Positions 53,029-63,580 of a stretch of DNA of 64,000 nucleotides are shown here, piece by piece. Under the pieces are notes generated by a model that was given only the letters and a program-made list of their open reading frames with translations, did not search any database and had not been told where the DNA came from. How positions within the stretch are numbered: position 1 is the first letter of the stretch; each line of letters starts with the position of its first letter. This DNA is from Diabrotica undecimpunctata (taxonomy: Eukaryota > Arthropoda > Insecta > Coleoptera > Chrysomelidae), in contig NC_092813.1 of the NCBI RefSeq assembly GCF_040954645.1, positions 19,784,235-19,848,234 on the forward strand. The letters run 5' to 3'. The translations under genes were made by a program, and so were the position numbers.

Positions 53029-54090
53029 ATGACAGAAGATGTAGAACACTTAATGAAATATTTTAAAGAAAAAATTGATGGTCTGAAAAAAATATAGAGG
53101 CAAATGAACAGCGAATTATTATGAGTGTTGAAGGTTTAAATAAAAAAGCAAAAAATTTAGAGAAAGAAAATTTAGAGTTAAAAAGTAAATTAGAAAAAAT
53201 AGAAAGAACACTCAAGGAAAACTCAATTTGAATCTATGGATTAGAATTGAGTCAAATATACATTACTGCTAAATTCATTTGTGAACGGCTGAAGGAATTA
53301 CTAAATATTGATACGAAACTTAATTGTCTGATATTAACAACTTTATCTGGTTTAAAAATTCCCAAAATAACGCGATTGAAGTAGAATTAGTGTCAAATAT
53401 AAGGAAAAGAGAAGTTCTTAAAAATTGCCATCGATTGAAAGGAAAGACCATAAACATAACTCACGACTATACCCAAAAACAAAAAAAAAGCAAAAAATAC
53501 TAAAATACCATCTTAACTTGCCCGACAGAATTCTAGTACTAGAAGCTACATTAAAGGCAATAATTTTTATAGACAAAAATTTTTACTCTTTAGAAGACAG
53601 CAAGATACAGAAGATAATATATACCAAACAAATAGTGAGCCAAATACACCAAGTATCAAAAAGACGACTGAAGCAGAAATACAAGTATTTGAAGAAAAAC
53701 CAATAGAACAAATTCAATTAAGATTAACAACACAAAGAAAAATATAGAAAAAGAAGTGAAAAATAAGTCTACTGAGAACCAGCTCCAAAAGTCAAGGCAC
53801 TTTTCTAGGTTACGTTCCACCAACACAATAGTAGAATTCAATTATATTAGTAAAAATATTCATTTTTTAAATCAATTTACATCTGATTTTAAAATTATTA
53901 TTTTAACGGAAACTTTACAGCTCCTTAATTGCAATATATTTTAAATACAGAAATACGAACTCATATATAGTAGAGGTAACTTTAACAAAAATAATGGTGA
54001 TATTGTATATGTAAAAAAACCATCTAAATTATAAATACAACATTATATTACAAGATCTCTGAAATGACATGAATCGAATTGAACATCTAC
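53029..54090 (+). pseudogene. LINE ORF1 and start of ORF2, interrupted by the PLE
   Basis: The TSD copy (ATG ACA GAA GAT) starts a frame continuing VEHLMKYFKEKIDGL, then, after the loss of one A in an A-run near 53,090, a strongly coiled-coil frame (NKKAKNLEKENLELKSKLEK). Further on, in changing frames, come FICERLKELLNIDTKLNCL (about 53,275-53,330), KGKTINITHDYTQKQ (about 53,440-53,480) and LNLPDRILVLEATLKA. These are blocks of an ORF1 type found in CR1/Jockey-like LINEs. From about 53,790 an endonuclease start is visible: FNYISKNIHFLNQFTSDFKI then IILTET. It is lost by about 54,050. The PLE therefore struck exactly at the ORF1 start. Confidence 0.6.
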
Positions 54091-54424
54091 GGAAAAAATC
54101 AACACTTCTGAATTTTGGTATAAAATACCTTCTACTAAAATTAATAATTAACGAAATATTAGAGAAAATAAATATATCAGTAAAATAATTAATAATAGGA
54201 TTTGACAAAATAATAGGATAATAGGATTTTGCATCAAATATTATACGTTTTATATTACATTAAGGTTACAATCAAAAAAATTTATTTACAAATCATATTA
54301 AGAAATATTTAACCTAAATAACATTAAACTGTTTGTCAAAGTAAGTGTTCGATATGTCCACCATTTTCTTTAATAAAGTTTTTAATACATTCCATAAAAG
54401 ATCGTCTCATATTAAATAGCATCG

Positions 54425-56685
54425 TGTAACGAGTCCGTTACTTAAATAATCGTTTACCTTTTTTTTGTGACTAGAATCTTTTAATTTAATTCTAAATTAA
54501 ATTCATATTGAAATATTCTTAAACTAAATATTTAAATAACTCCCAGTAAATCTTATTTTCTAAGGTTGGCATTAAACCGCGCCACCAGTGGTTAGATTCT
54601 GAAAGTACATCCACTCGACGACTTGTAGAACCTTAACGGTTACTTGTCAACTGGATGTGATCGAAGAAACATCGTTTCGATCAGAGTAGTAGCGACTGGG
54701 AGTGCCATTTTTTTCCCGAATTGAGTTTAAGTTTATTTTATTGTCAAGAGCTGTTTGTTTTAGAAGAAATCATTTGAGTTATTTTGTTGTTTGTACAAGG
54801 AAATTTTCAGTTGGATCACCCTAGCCGGTAAGATAAAATTACAAATAAATTATAAGGAAAAATCCTTCATATCGTCCGCCATTGTTAGTACAATTCAGAT
54901 CTATTTTTAATTTCTTCTTTGATAGGTATTTCATATATTTTATACATGTCATATTTTACCTTATTTCATGAAGGAAAATGTTTTATACCTAAATAAATTA
55001 TAAGTACTAGATTCTATTTCTATCTCAAATTTTTATTTCCTTTCAAGAGTGGAAGCAAACAATTATTTATTTCAATTTCATACCGTTTAAACCGGCTAAT
55101 ATTTCTTTTTTTTTTCCTATTCTATAATATATAACGATCATGCTCATACATTTTAAAAACATGGTCACACCATTCGAAGGTCACTATTTACCGAAAACCA
55201 TTAAGGTTTTTATTTCAATTTAAGGTCACTTGTTGACATTTCTTGTATCGCCTTTCAAGGTTAATAAACCTTGTGTTTTTCCTTACCTTTTGTACGTACA
55301 AAGAACATGAAGTAACACAATTGTTGTTTTTAGCCTACTCCCAGAATCCAGTTGCAAGTCAGGGTAAGAAATCTTTTTTTTTTAGTTTTTGGGTTGTACT
55401 TAATAAGGACAAGGGGAAGAAGTTTCAAGTTCATTTTATTGGAAATTAAGAAGGATTTTAAGTTGACTTATTTGTCTAAGAGTACCTGATCCAGGGAATC
55501 GAGGTTTGGCGTACCTTTTACCACCTGAGTCTAGTTCTCCACCGGATCATCTTCAAGGGAAACCTACGGAAACCGGCAGGAAGAACTTACTTTTATTTTT
55601 GGTTCTCACTCAATTATTTTAAATAACTTTTGCTACATCCTCTTCAAGGTTTTAACTTTTGGTTCCACTTTTAATTTAAATATATATTCTTAATAATAAA
55701 TACCTTCAATTTTCTTAAAACATTAATTATTGTAACTTAATTGAATTATTTATTGTCTACCAAGGGATGAGGTTATAACTCTCCCTTGAATTTCTCTTTG
55801 TTAGGCTATCGTGTGCACACATATCCAGAGAGTTTTCACTTGAAAACCTAGACAATTCTTGAACGAAAACTAAACTATCTGTGAGTAGTATATAATTATA
55901 TTTATTATTTATACATTATTATTGGATATAACTTTTGTCACGATTTGAAATTAAGGGATATATCAGGGGCAAATTGTTTTATAATTATATTCAGGGATTT
56001 TACTGTAAATATAGCTAAGTTAATTGTACATAAGAGGTGGTGGTTTAGTATATAAGCATTTAAAATAGTCTGTACCTAAGTTTGGTAATTATTAAAGTTG
56101 TGGTTAAAATTTAATATTTCAATTAGTACCTATCTTTCATATTTCAGCAATACAAGATATCTGGGAAGAAAACATTTAACTTCCTGGCGCCCAAGCATTC
56201 ATTAGAGCAACTTTTATGTTTCATCCGTTTATTTCTTGGTGGGTTTCTTGTCATTAGTTCTTATATCTTACGGTCTCTGGAGGGCATGCAAATTGGCCGA
56301 ATCCTTCTTTGAGTGTCAAGTGGTCATTCTCCTGCATAGTCGCTAGCCAACACTTAATTCTGCTATATTTTAAAATTCATATTTACCCTTTATTTATTTC
56401 TTTTACATAATTTATTTCTATCTAATCTAATTGGCCGAATCCTTCTTTGAGTGTCAAGTGGTCATTCTCCTGCATAGTCGCTAGCCAACACTTAATTCTG
56501 CTATATTTTAAAATTCATATTTACCCTTTATTTATTTCTTTTACATAATTTATTTCTATCTAATCCCTTCCATCTTCCGTTATTTCACTTATTAGTTCGT
56601 TGGTGTATCAAGGTGCATTTTAGAGTTCACCCTTTTGCTACACTGGATAGAGTCACCCAGACTCCTTAGCACAATTTTTGTTACA
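54425..56685. mobile_element. 2.26-kb insertion with TGTAAC...GTTACA ends, candidate solo LTR
   Basis: It interrupts the mariner transposase: the sequence on either side is contiguous in copy 1 near 15,655. Ends are TGTAACGAG and TTGTTACA, a TG...CA pair with a 6-bp inverted match as in retroviral-type LTRs. Flanking ATCG (left) and ACCG (right) could be a 4-bp TSD with one change. No open reading frame longer than about 70 codons and no protein motif. An AATAAA within CAAGGTTAATAAACCTTG (55,256-55,273) could be a polyadenylation signal. A solo LTR is the simplest reading; a nonautonomous element is the alternative. Confidence 0.5.
56291..56566. repeat. 138-bp tandem duplication
   Basis: Two essentially identical 138-bp units (56,291-56,428 and 56,429-56,566), each starting AATTGGCCGAATCC, inside the candidate solo LTR. 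Their identity shows a recent duplication. Confidence 0.95.
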
Positions 56686-57722
56686 ACCGTTTGTTTAAAA
56701 GAAACTGCTGCAATATTTATTTATTCCCGAAGTTGGTTGCGAATATTATTGGGTTCTTATCTACACGCTGTTTCATTGTGTTTTATACACGAAAATAAAG
56801 AGGACTAAATTCTGGGCTACGTGGTGGCCAAGGAAAATGACTACCGCGACCAATGCAATATTCAGGAAAGTTAGTATTTAGGTATATTCTCACTGCCCTT
56901 TTATAATGTGGTGGTGATCCATCTTGCGTAAAGCACATATTTTGCCTTAAGTTAAATGGCAATTCTTTCAACAAATTAATAAAATTATTTTGTAAAAAAT
57001 GGAAATAGTTCTCACCATTTAAATTATGAGGTAACTCACATGGCCCTAAAAAATGATTACCAATGATTCCACACCATACGTTTATTTTAAATTTATGTTG
57101 GATATGCCTTTCTCTCTTAACAGGAAGATATTAAGTATTTAAAATAATTGTTTCATAAATTAAAAACACCATGGCGTGTAAATGTAGCTTCGTCCGTAAA
57201 TAATATTGATTCTATCGATGAAAGAGTGGTCAAGATTTTGCCTGTTGTGAATATCATTTGCAATTCTGCATCTTAAAGGTAAATCTACTGGTAATAGATT
57301 TTGCACAGGTATAAAATCGTAAGGATCAAAATTCTCACGGTATAGGATTTTTAAAAGCAAAGTTTTGCTGATCCCGAACCCTAGAGATCTTTATCAAACG
57401 TAATGAGTTTCGGTCGGCATAAGTCACGTTTACAACGAAGTGAACCACTTTCGCCTAAATTCCGAAAAATATGTTTAAACGTTTGGTAATTAGGGTGCAA
57501 CCTGTTTGAGTAACTTTTTAAATATCGCCTTTTTGCGGCACCCCAGTTAACGTGTTGCTGACAATAAATAGCAATAATGTGTTTCATATCCATATTAAAA
57601 AAAATATTCTGTCTTGACTTTTTTTGCCTTTCTTTAATAAACCAAAATAAACTATATATAACAAAAATCATTGATTGATCAAAACAAGACTTATTTTTAG
57701 CTATCAAAAGCATTTGTGTCAT
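56686..57722 (-). pseudogene. Mariner-type (DUF4817-like) transposase, better-preserved copy
   Basis: Minus strand from high coordinate: IIAIYCQQHVNWGAAKRRYL and HPNYQTFKHIFRNLGESGSL (57,590-57,440; helix-turn-helix region), KLITFDKDL, then in a shifted frame LLKILYRENFDPYDFIPVQN (57,360-57,300), RCRIANDIHNRQ, then NMCFTQDGSPPHYKRAVRIY around the second aspartate (about 56,940-56,880) and WPPRSPEFSP (about 56,835-56,805) near the third acidic residue. The C-terminus lies beyond the 2.26-kb insertion at 54,300-54,424. Frameshifts separate these parts, so it is dead, but it defines the family that mobilised both copies. Confidence 0.8.
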
Positions 57723-58109
57723 CAGCCTATGTTAAAATGTTCCGTAATGTATTGGGTTTGTCTAATAATGACATCAAATCTGGCCTCAAATACAAGGTGG
57801 TACGTACAGTAGCTGGTAGTGTAGACTGGAAACTTCATACTACTTTTTCTATATTTTTGAAATTTAAATATTATTTTTTAAATTTAATAAAGTAATTATT
57901 TATTTATTATTTATATTTAAAACAAAATATATTATATTAAAATAATTCAATAAATTATTATATTTGCTAGTAGCGCAATCTGCTTCTGTATCAACAAAGT
58001 ATACGTTGTTTATATCTGACAGACCCGTCAACGTCAGACTAAATACTAAATTATCAATAAAATATAAATTTGATATTTAATCATTACTTTGATAGTAAAT
58101 TAAATTATT
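57723..58109. other. AT-rich noncoding part of mariner copy 2
   Basis: No coding frame. It precedes the LINE insertion; the first TSD copy AAATTAAATTATT is at 58,097-58,109. Confidence 0.5.
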
Positions 58110-58524
58110 TTTTTTTTTTTTTTTTTATTTAAACAAATATACCCGCATCAACCACTAAGGGTTATTAGCGGGGGGACATACACAAACAGTAAGATACATA
58201 TTGTTGCATAAAAAAAAAATATTTTTTACAATCTGGTATATAGTTTAGTCATTTTAAGATAACTTAATAAAGACTGTAAATTTGACGTTAGTATACTTTT
58301 TAAATTATCACTAAGGGCACACGCGATTCTTTCGTTCTGGTACACTGGACACTCAACAATTATATGTTTCACTGACAACTGAGTATTGCACTTGGTACAC
58401 AACGGAGCAGCCTCCTGGTTGAAGATATGCTTGTGTGTAAGGAAAGTATGTCCTATTCGGAGTCGGTTAATGATGACTTGGTCTTTTCTATTATTTGGTA
58501 AGATGAGTTTGGTTCCTACTTGAC
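58110..58524 (-). mobile_element. 5'-truncated LINE with poly(A) and 13-bp TSD
   Basis: Minus strand. The plus-strand T-run at 58,110-58,127 is the poly(A) tail. The exact repeat AAATTAAATTATT flanks it (58,097-58,109 and 58,525-58,537). The remaining coding part (about 58,520-58,260) reads NRKDQVIINRLRIGHTFLTH, then PLCTKCNTQLSVKHIIVECP, the cysteine/histidine C-terminus that follows RNase H in I/Jockey-group LINEs. The frame is open, so this is a fairly recent dead-on-arrival copy. Confidence 0.88.
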
Positions 58525-59317
58525 AAATTAAATTATTATATAAAATAAATAAGATTTTTAAAAATAAAATTTGATTATAATTTAAAACGAATTTATTAAC
58601 AATTAACGTTAAAACATATCGTTTCGTGACGCCGTCTCGTGGCGCTTCGTCCGTGAAGCTCGCCTCGGCATTCTACTATTAAGCAGCCAAAACAAATCAT
58701 TTTGTGATGTTACATTCCTATTTTTTAATTGTTTTTATAAGAATAATCTATAAATTATGCTTATCCGCAGGTATTCAGTGCTTTATCGCCCAAATATTAC
58801 AACTAAGAATTATTATGCAGTTAATTTATAAATTGCGATTATCTCCAAAATTATTGAGTTTAAAAATTATTAACAAATATACCTTTTTTATATTAAAATA
58901 ATATACCTTTAATAATTTAAAACAAAAATAGCGGTAACTTGAAGGGCAAATAAGTTAAGCGCAAATTTATGCCACATATGTGGCATACGTGGCGCCTTTT
59001 ATCAGCTACATTAAAATGTGCATCAAATCATAATTTTTCATACTCAAGAGCACCTAGTTGTAAATTTTTATAATCCAATCTTCACAAACATGAAATTTAT
59101 AACGAAAAATAAAATTGAAAATTTTCTCTTTGACACCCTGTATCTTTCTTAATATCAATATTTTATTAAAGCAAATTGGTTTAATCGTAATATTTTTAAG
59201 TGTAGAATCTACTGTTTCTTTTTGTACAATTACTTAAGGACCAACCTGTATTGTATAAAATATATCAATTTATATTGTAACACAATTTTTTTTGTTATAG
59301 ATAAACTTTATTATTAT

Positions 59318-59354
59318 AATATATATATATATATATATACATATATGTATATAC

Positions 59355-59391
<37 letters not shown>

Positions 59392-59396
59392 TATAC
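59318..59396. repeat. (TA)n microsatellite, interrupted
   Basis: TA tract with several CA/TG interruptions just beyond mariner copy 2. Confidence 0.9.
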
Positions 59397-59456
59397 ATCC
59401 GTCTAACAATTGGAAGTCCATACATTACCAATATACCGACAACTCGACGTCCAGCA

Positions 59457-59490
59457 ACAATCGGACGTCCATCTACGGACGTCCGATTGT
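59457..59490. repeat. Perfect 14-bp hairpin rich in GGACGTCC
   Basis: ACAATCGGACGTCC (59,457-59,470), loop ATCTAC, exact reverse complement (59,477-59,490). Related GACGTCC/GGAAGTCC/GGCCGTCC words recur at about 59,412, 59,446 and 59,700. Confidence 0.9.
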
Positions 59491-59969
59491 AATCCATAGA
59501 AAATTCGACTTTCCTGACATACACAAACATGTTAAATAAATTTTAGGTGGCTCTGATATTGACGCCAAAAAGAAATTTTCATGGTATTATACGTATACTA
59601 TTAGTTCAATAAAATATCTTTTGAGTGCGCCACTATCATTTTAAAATATACATATCATTATGTTAACATAATATACTTCTCCCCATTTCATCGACAATCG
59701 GCCGTCCAAAAAACTGGCAACAAGGTAAGTGACTGGTTTATTGCAAATATGCTGTTAGGTATAATATTTTTTAGTAATTGAGATACAATATGATCGGAAC
59801 GTTATTTCCAGCTGAATATGTAAGTTGTAATATTTCAGATGTAAGTTCTAATAAAATAAATATTCACAGTATCACTGTACTTCAACCAATGGCAGAAACT
59901 TGAAAAAAAGTAACTGGTTCTGTAATAAACCACTATCTCCTATAAAAAGAAGAAAGTACGTAATTTATT
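59491..59969. other. Unassigned stretch
   Basis: No coding frame or element end recognised apart from one TCGGCCGTCC word near 59,700 that echoes the hairpin upstream. Confidence 0.45.
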
Positions 59970-60180
59970 TAATTCAAATACGTTTTACTGCTATCAGAAA
60001 ACAGAAAAAACTTAATATTTGAGAAGTAAACATTGCTTTTCGCTTAAATTCAATGTTCAAGCTGCCACTCACCTGTCTCTTGGAAGTTTGAACATTAAAT
60101 TTATGCGAAAAGCAATGTTTATTTTTGAAATAAACATTTTTTTTCTGTTTTATAATAGCAGTAAAATGTATTTTGAATTA
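59970..60180. mobile_element. Foldback (palindromic) element
   Basis: Arms of about 91 bp (59,970-60,060 and 60,088-60,180) are imperfect inverted copies around a 27-bp spacer. Matching words include TTTTACTGCTAT, AAACAGAAAAAA, AAACATTGCTTTTCGC and AATGTTCAA. No coding capacity. Probably a foldback MITE; transcribed, it would form a long hairpin. Confidence 0.75.
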
Positions 60181-60389
60181 GACAAATTACATACACCCTT
60201 CTTTTTGTGTAGATTAATTTAATTAATTTTTTTTGACACCCTGTATAAATAATTATGTCAATGTTTATATTACTGAATAGAGAATCAATTACGTCATCAC
60301 ACCTGCATGGATGACGTCACCAGTATGATAAATATGCCAAAAAATCATAATTTAAAAATAAAAATCTACTTGGTTCGGGATTTTTCCTT

Positions 60390-61204
60390 AAAGTCGCCGG
60401 TTTATGAAATAATGAATTTATTCCATTTGACTTTAAAGGGTAAAGGTGTACCAGTACTGTTCAGTTGTGATGTGCAAGAACAAATAGAAACATTGCTTTT
60501 AGCATGTTGTGATATCGCAACATTGCATGTTTCGTGATAATTTCGTAGGTTCTAAAAATTGTTATCTGTTTGGTAATCCAGGAACAATCGAACCAATAGC
60601 GGGCTATAAAGTTTTAAAACAATTTGCTAGTGAGTGTGGAGCTAAAAATAGTAATGCACTATCGGCAACCAGACTAAGAAAACATTTGGCTACATTGTCA
60701 CAAATTTTTTCTATGACTGATCAAGATGTAGAACAATTGTCAACTTTCATGGGACACACTCCCGGAACACATAGGGGTTCTTATAGACTACCTGATGACG
60801 TTTATCAAACCTCAAAGATTGCAAAACTTCTTTTATTAATGGAGCAACGTTTAGCAGCAGAGTACAAAGGTAAAAGTTTAAATGAAATCAAGATAGATTT
60901 AAAGGACGATCTCCTAGCAGCAGAAAATGTAGAAGATCACGAAGATAATATGGAAATGATAGTTTCTGCTGACGTACCTAAAGAAGGCGAACATAAATCG
61001 AAGCAACAAAAACAAAAAAGAGTTTTAATTAAATGGACGGAGGAACAAAAACAGGTTGTCCTTTCATTGTTTAAGGATCATATAAAGAAAAAAAGACCAC
61101 CCAGAAGGATAGAAGTGGAACAACTCAAAGAAAAACATCAACAGCTACTTAGCAATAAGAATTGGCTAAAAGTGTTTATACAGAACACTTACTCTCAAAA
61201 ATAA
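60390..61204 (+). pseudogene. Tyrosine-recombinase-like protein with basic C-terminal domain, one 25-bp insertion
   Basis: The first frame (to 60,537) contains GKGVPVLFSCDVQEQIETLL, like the beta-hairpin of tyrosine recombinases. A 25-bp duplication-like insertion (GTGAT repeated at 60,509 and 60,534) shifts the frame by one. The second frame (to 61,204) has NCYLFGNPGT, then SATRLRKHLATLSQIF and LSTFMGHTPGTHRGSYRLP, matching the box II region (R at LRK, GH..H, and the nucleophile-position Y of GSYR; the usual first H is T). An acidic linker and KQKRVLIKWTEEQKQVVLSL...FIQNTY follow, a basic helical domain common at the ends of such invertebrate proteins. Box I arginine and the amino half are missing, so this is a fragment, perhaps the last exons of a larger gene or Crypton-like element. 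Confidence 0.65.
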
Positions 61205-61590
61205 AATAAAGTATTATGTATTTAGACTATATGTAAGTACTTGAGAAAAAATTTAAGTTTTTAATGCACCATATGTTTATAAATAAATTGTTTATTTTTA
61301 CAATTTGTCTTTTTTCTGCGAACTTTAATATTTAATAGAAATAAAAAAAGAAAACAGTTATTAATGTATTAAGGCAGCAAAGAGAGAGTTTTTATCATGA
61401 ATGTGAAATGTAATAAAACAAATATTTAATAAGAAGATATGGGCCGAGATGCATGTTAGCTTTTTTAAATGACAAAATTGAAAAAATATTTAGGTTAATG
61501 TTGAAAAAAAAAATAGAAACTGTTCAACTGTCACCTAGTGGCTAGTGTAGTATTGTTGCCAAGGTCTAAACTATGTTTTATACTTACTTA
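61205..61590. other. Unassigned stretch
   Basis: AT-rich sequence downstream of the recombinase-like gene. AATAAA at 61,203-61,208 overlaps its stop codon and could serve as a polyadenylation signal. Confidence 0.4.
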
Positions 61591-61593
61591 ATC

Positions 61594-63140
61594 CTAAGCC
61601 TTTTTACGTTTGATGTACGATGGATGAAGTTGAAATCTATTTCCTTGCCTCCATTGTTTCCTATCGTGTATTAAATTTCCAAATTTCTCCCATGCCATTC
61701 CATTCGTTGCAGCTTCTTTTCTGATTCCGTCTATCCCTCTTGCTTTCTTTCTTATCTTTCCCATGCATTTGTTTCCAGTCTTTCTCATTTTTTCATTTAT
61801 TTCTCTATCCAATTAAGCGTTTTCGTCTATGATTGATCCCAAATATTTGTTTCCCATCCAATCTTATTTAATTTGCTTTTTTCATACTAGCAATAATCAG
61901 AGTTTTTGGTTTTGTAGTGTCAATTTTCATATTCCTTGATGTTTGCCAACAATGCCATGTCATCTGCAAACATTAGTTCAGTCAGTTGTGTTTGTTTTCG
62001 TCTAGATATTCAATTTTTTATTTCCTCATTCAATACTAGTGAAAATAGTAGATTAATACACAGCCTGCTTGACTTCTTGCCTTATAATAAATTCCTTAGG
62101 TTTTTACGATATTGGCATTAATTTTGTACAATACATATATTTTATTACTTTTGCTGAATTTTTGTCTACTCCTCTTTTCATATGTCTTCTCTTCGTATTC
62201 TGTCAAATGCATTCTCCAGATCTACGAAACATATGTGTTTGTCGTTATTCTTGATAACTAGTTTCTCATTCGCTTCTCTGATAGAGTATATGAGGTCTTC
62301 TCTGCTTTGATTCTGTTTGAATCCACATTGCCTATCTTACAGCTAGAACACTTAACAGGGCAGTAGTAGAATATTGGTGGTATTATGGCTATTTCCTACT
62401 TATTGGTACTTTTGTCTTTTTCATTATTTCATAGATTAATTCAGCTATTCTAAAATTTCTAAATGTCCTTTTCTTCCTGCGTATTTTATCACATCCGCAG
62501 TAATGTTATCTTTAGTTACCTGATAATTTGATATTTTACTCTTTTTATTGAGTCTTCTGTTTAATATTCTTTTATGAGTACCATGATTTTTTCTTATTTT
62601 GTAATTTCTTCCTCCTCTTATTCTGTTATGTCTGTGTATGTTAGCTCGTCGAAATACTTTTTCCATCGTTCTATTATTTTTTATTTTTCTCTTATTATTT
62701 TTCCAATTTTTCTTTTACGTTTATCATCGTATATTTCCTTTCTGTTTTATTTGTTTAAGCTAGAGATTAATTTTTAATATTCTCTACATATTCAGACTAA
62801 AAGTCTCCCATGATTTTTGTTTTGTTTTTTATTGCTATTTTCAGTTATTTTCGCTTTTTTGTATAGGTACTTCATAATATTCAGGGTTTTAGCAATTTTT
62901 TCATTTGTGTTTGTTTCTTATTTTTATACTTACTTTCTCTGTCCGCCATATAATTTTTTCACATTATTATTTCTCACCTTCATTTTACCACAACTTTCCT
63001 CTACCTCTGTCTATATTTCATTTTTAAGACGTTTCCATTTTTTTATGCTTTTGTTTTGTTCTTTATCGTTTAATGTAGTACCTATAATTTCTTAATATTT
63101 CTTTGGACAATTTTTCTTCCATAATCTACAGTTGTATTTT
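61594..63140 (-). pseudogene. RTE-like LINE RT remnant
   Basis: Minus strand from high coordinate: NITADVIKYAGRKG (about 62,510-62,468), NQSREDLIYSIREANE and ICFVDLENAFDRIRRED (about 62,315-62,180; first catalytic block), TELMFADDMALLANIKEYE (about 61,985-61,930; catalytic FADD) and the C-terminal ATNGMAWEKFGNLIHDRKQW (about 61,710-61,650). The region 62,700-63,140 is plausibly the upstream linker. Frames change often. The catalytic aspartates are kept but the gene is not translatable. Confidence 0.75.
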
Positions 63141-63224
63141 TTTCTTCTGGCATCAGTGCTTTTATTTTAAATTTTTTAAGATTATAAAAAACCAAATTTT
63201 TCACATCTTATACAGGAAATACTA

Positions 63225-63580
63225 GTTAACCCTCTATAGTTCGACGTTTTATGATCCGACATGCTCCATAGTCCGACATTTCCCGTAGATCCAAGAACAA
63301 GCAATGGCAGACTGTTTACGCAAAAACGCAAAAGCATAACATATAGAAATATAATATATATATTTTTTTGTTTATTTTTGTTAACAAAAATGCACGTTTT
63401 ATTTCCACATAAACCTAACAGATTTTTTATATAACACTGTACATAAATGTCTTGTGGCCTATTGCTAGCAAAACAATGCCAAAAATTGGAAAATTGTCAA
63501 AAATTTTCGTATTCCAGACATTTCCGGCAATCCGATATTTCTTCGGTCCCATGTCGGATTATTAAGACTCAATTGTAGTA
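63225..63580. mobile_element. Possible pogo/Tigger-like nonautonomous relic
   Basis: The right end, read in reverse, starts CAATTGAGTCTTAATAATCC followed by GACATGGGACC, in the style of Tigger inverted ends. The left end (63,225-63,285) has matching ATCCGACATG and GTCCGACATTTCC words. TCCGACAT-type words recur several times near both ends. No transposase inside. Termini and the TA duplication are not certain. Confidence 0.35.

Larger units (their letters stand above)
54095..59248 (-). mobile_element. Mariner-type DNA transposon, copy 2, with two insertions
   Basis: Left part (54,095-54,424) matches copy 1 at about 15,340-15,655. The right end (about 58,700-59,248) matches copy 1's long inverted end, closing on ...GGACCAACCTG followed by TA (one mismatch to the copy 1 terminus). 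The outer left inverted end is missing. Inside are a 2.26-kb insertion (54,425-56,685), the transposase remnant and a LINE insertion (58,110-58,524). Confidence 0.8.

Noticed and set aside
56291..56566. CRISPR-like or satellite array
   Set aside because: Only two contiguous 138-bp units without spacers; a simple tandem duplication. No CRISPR-like repeat/spacer pattern exists anywhere in the window.
59222..59539. Overlapping ORFs on both strands with YIYIYI runs
   Set aside because: They are translations of the interrupted (TA)n tract at 59,318-59,396.
60289..60320. CRE-like TGACGTCA words before the recombinase-like gene, and ATG 60,307 as its start
   Set aside because: Residues encoded from 60,307 to about 60,390 show no similarity to the family, so neither the start nor a promoter role is supported.
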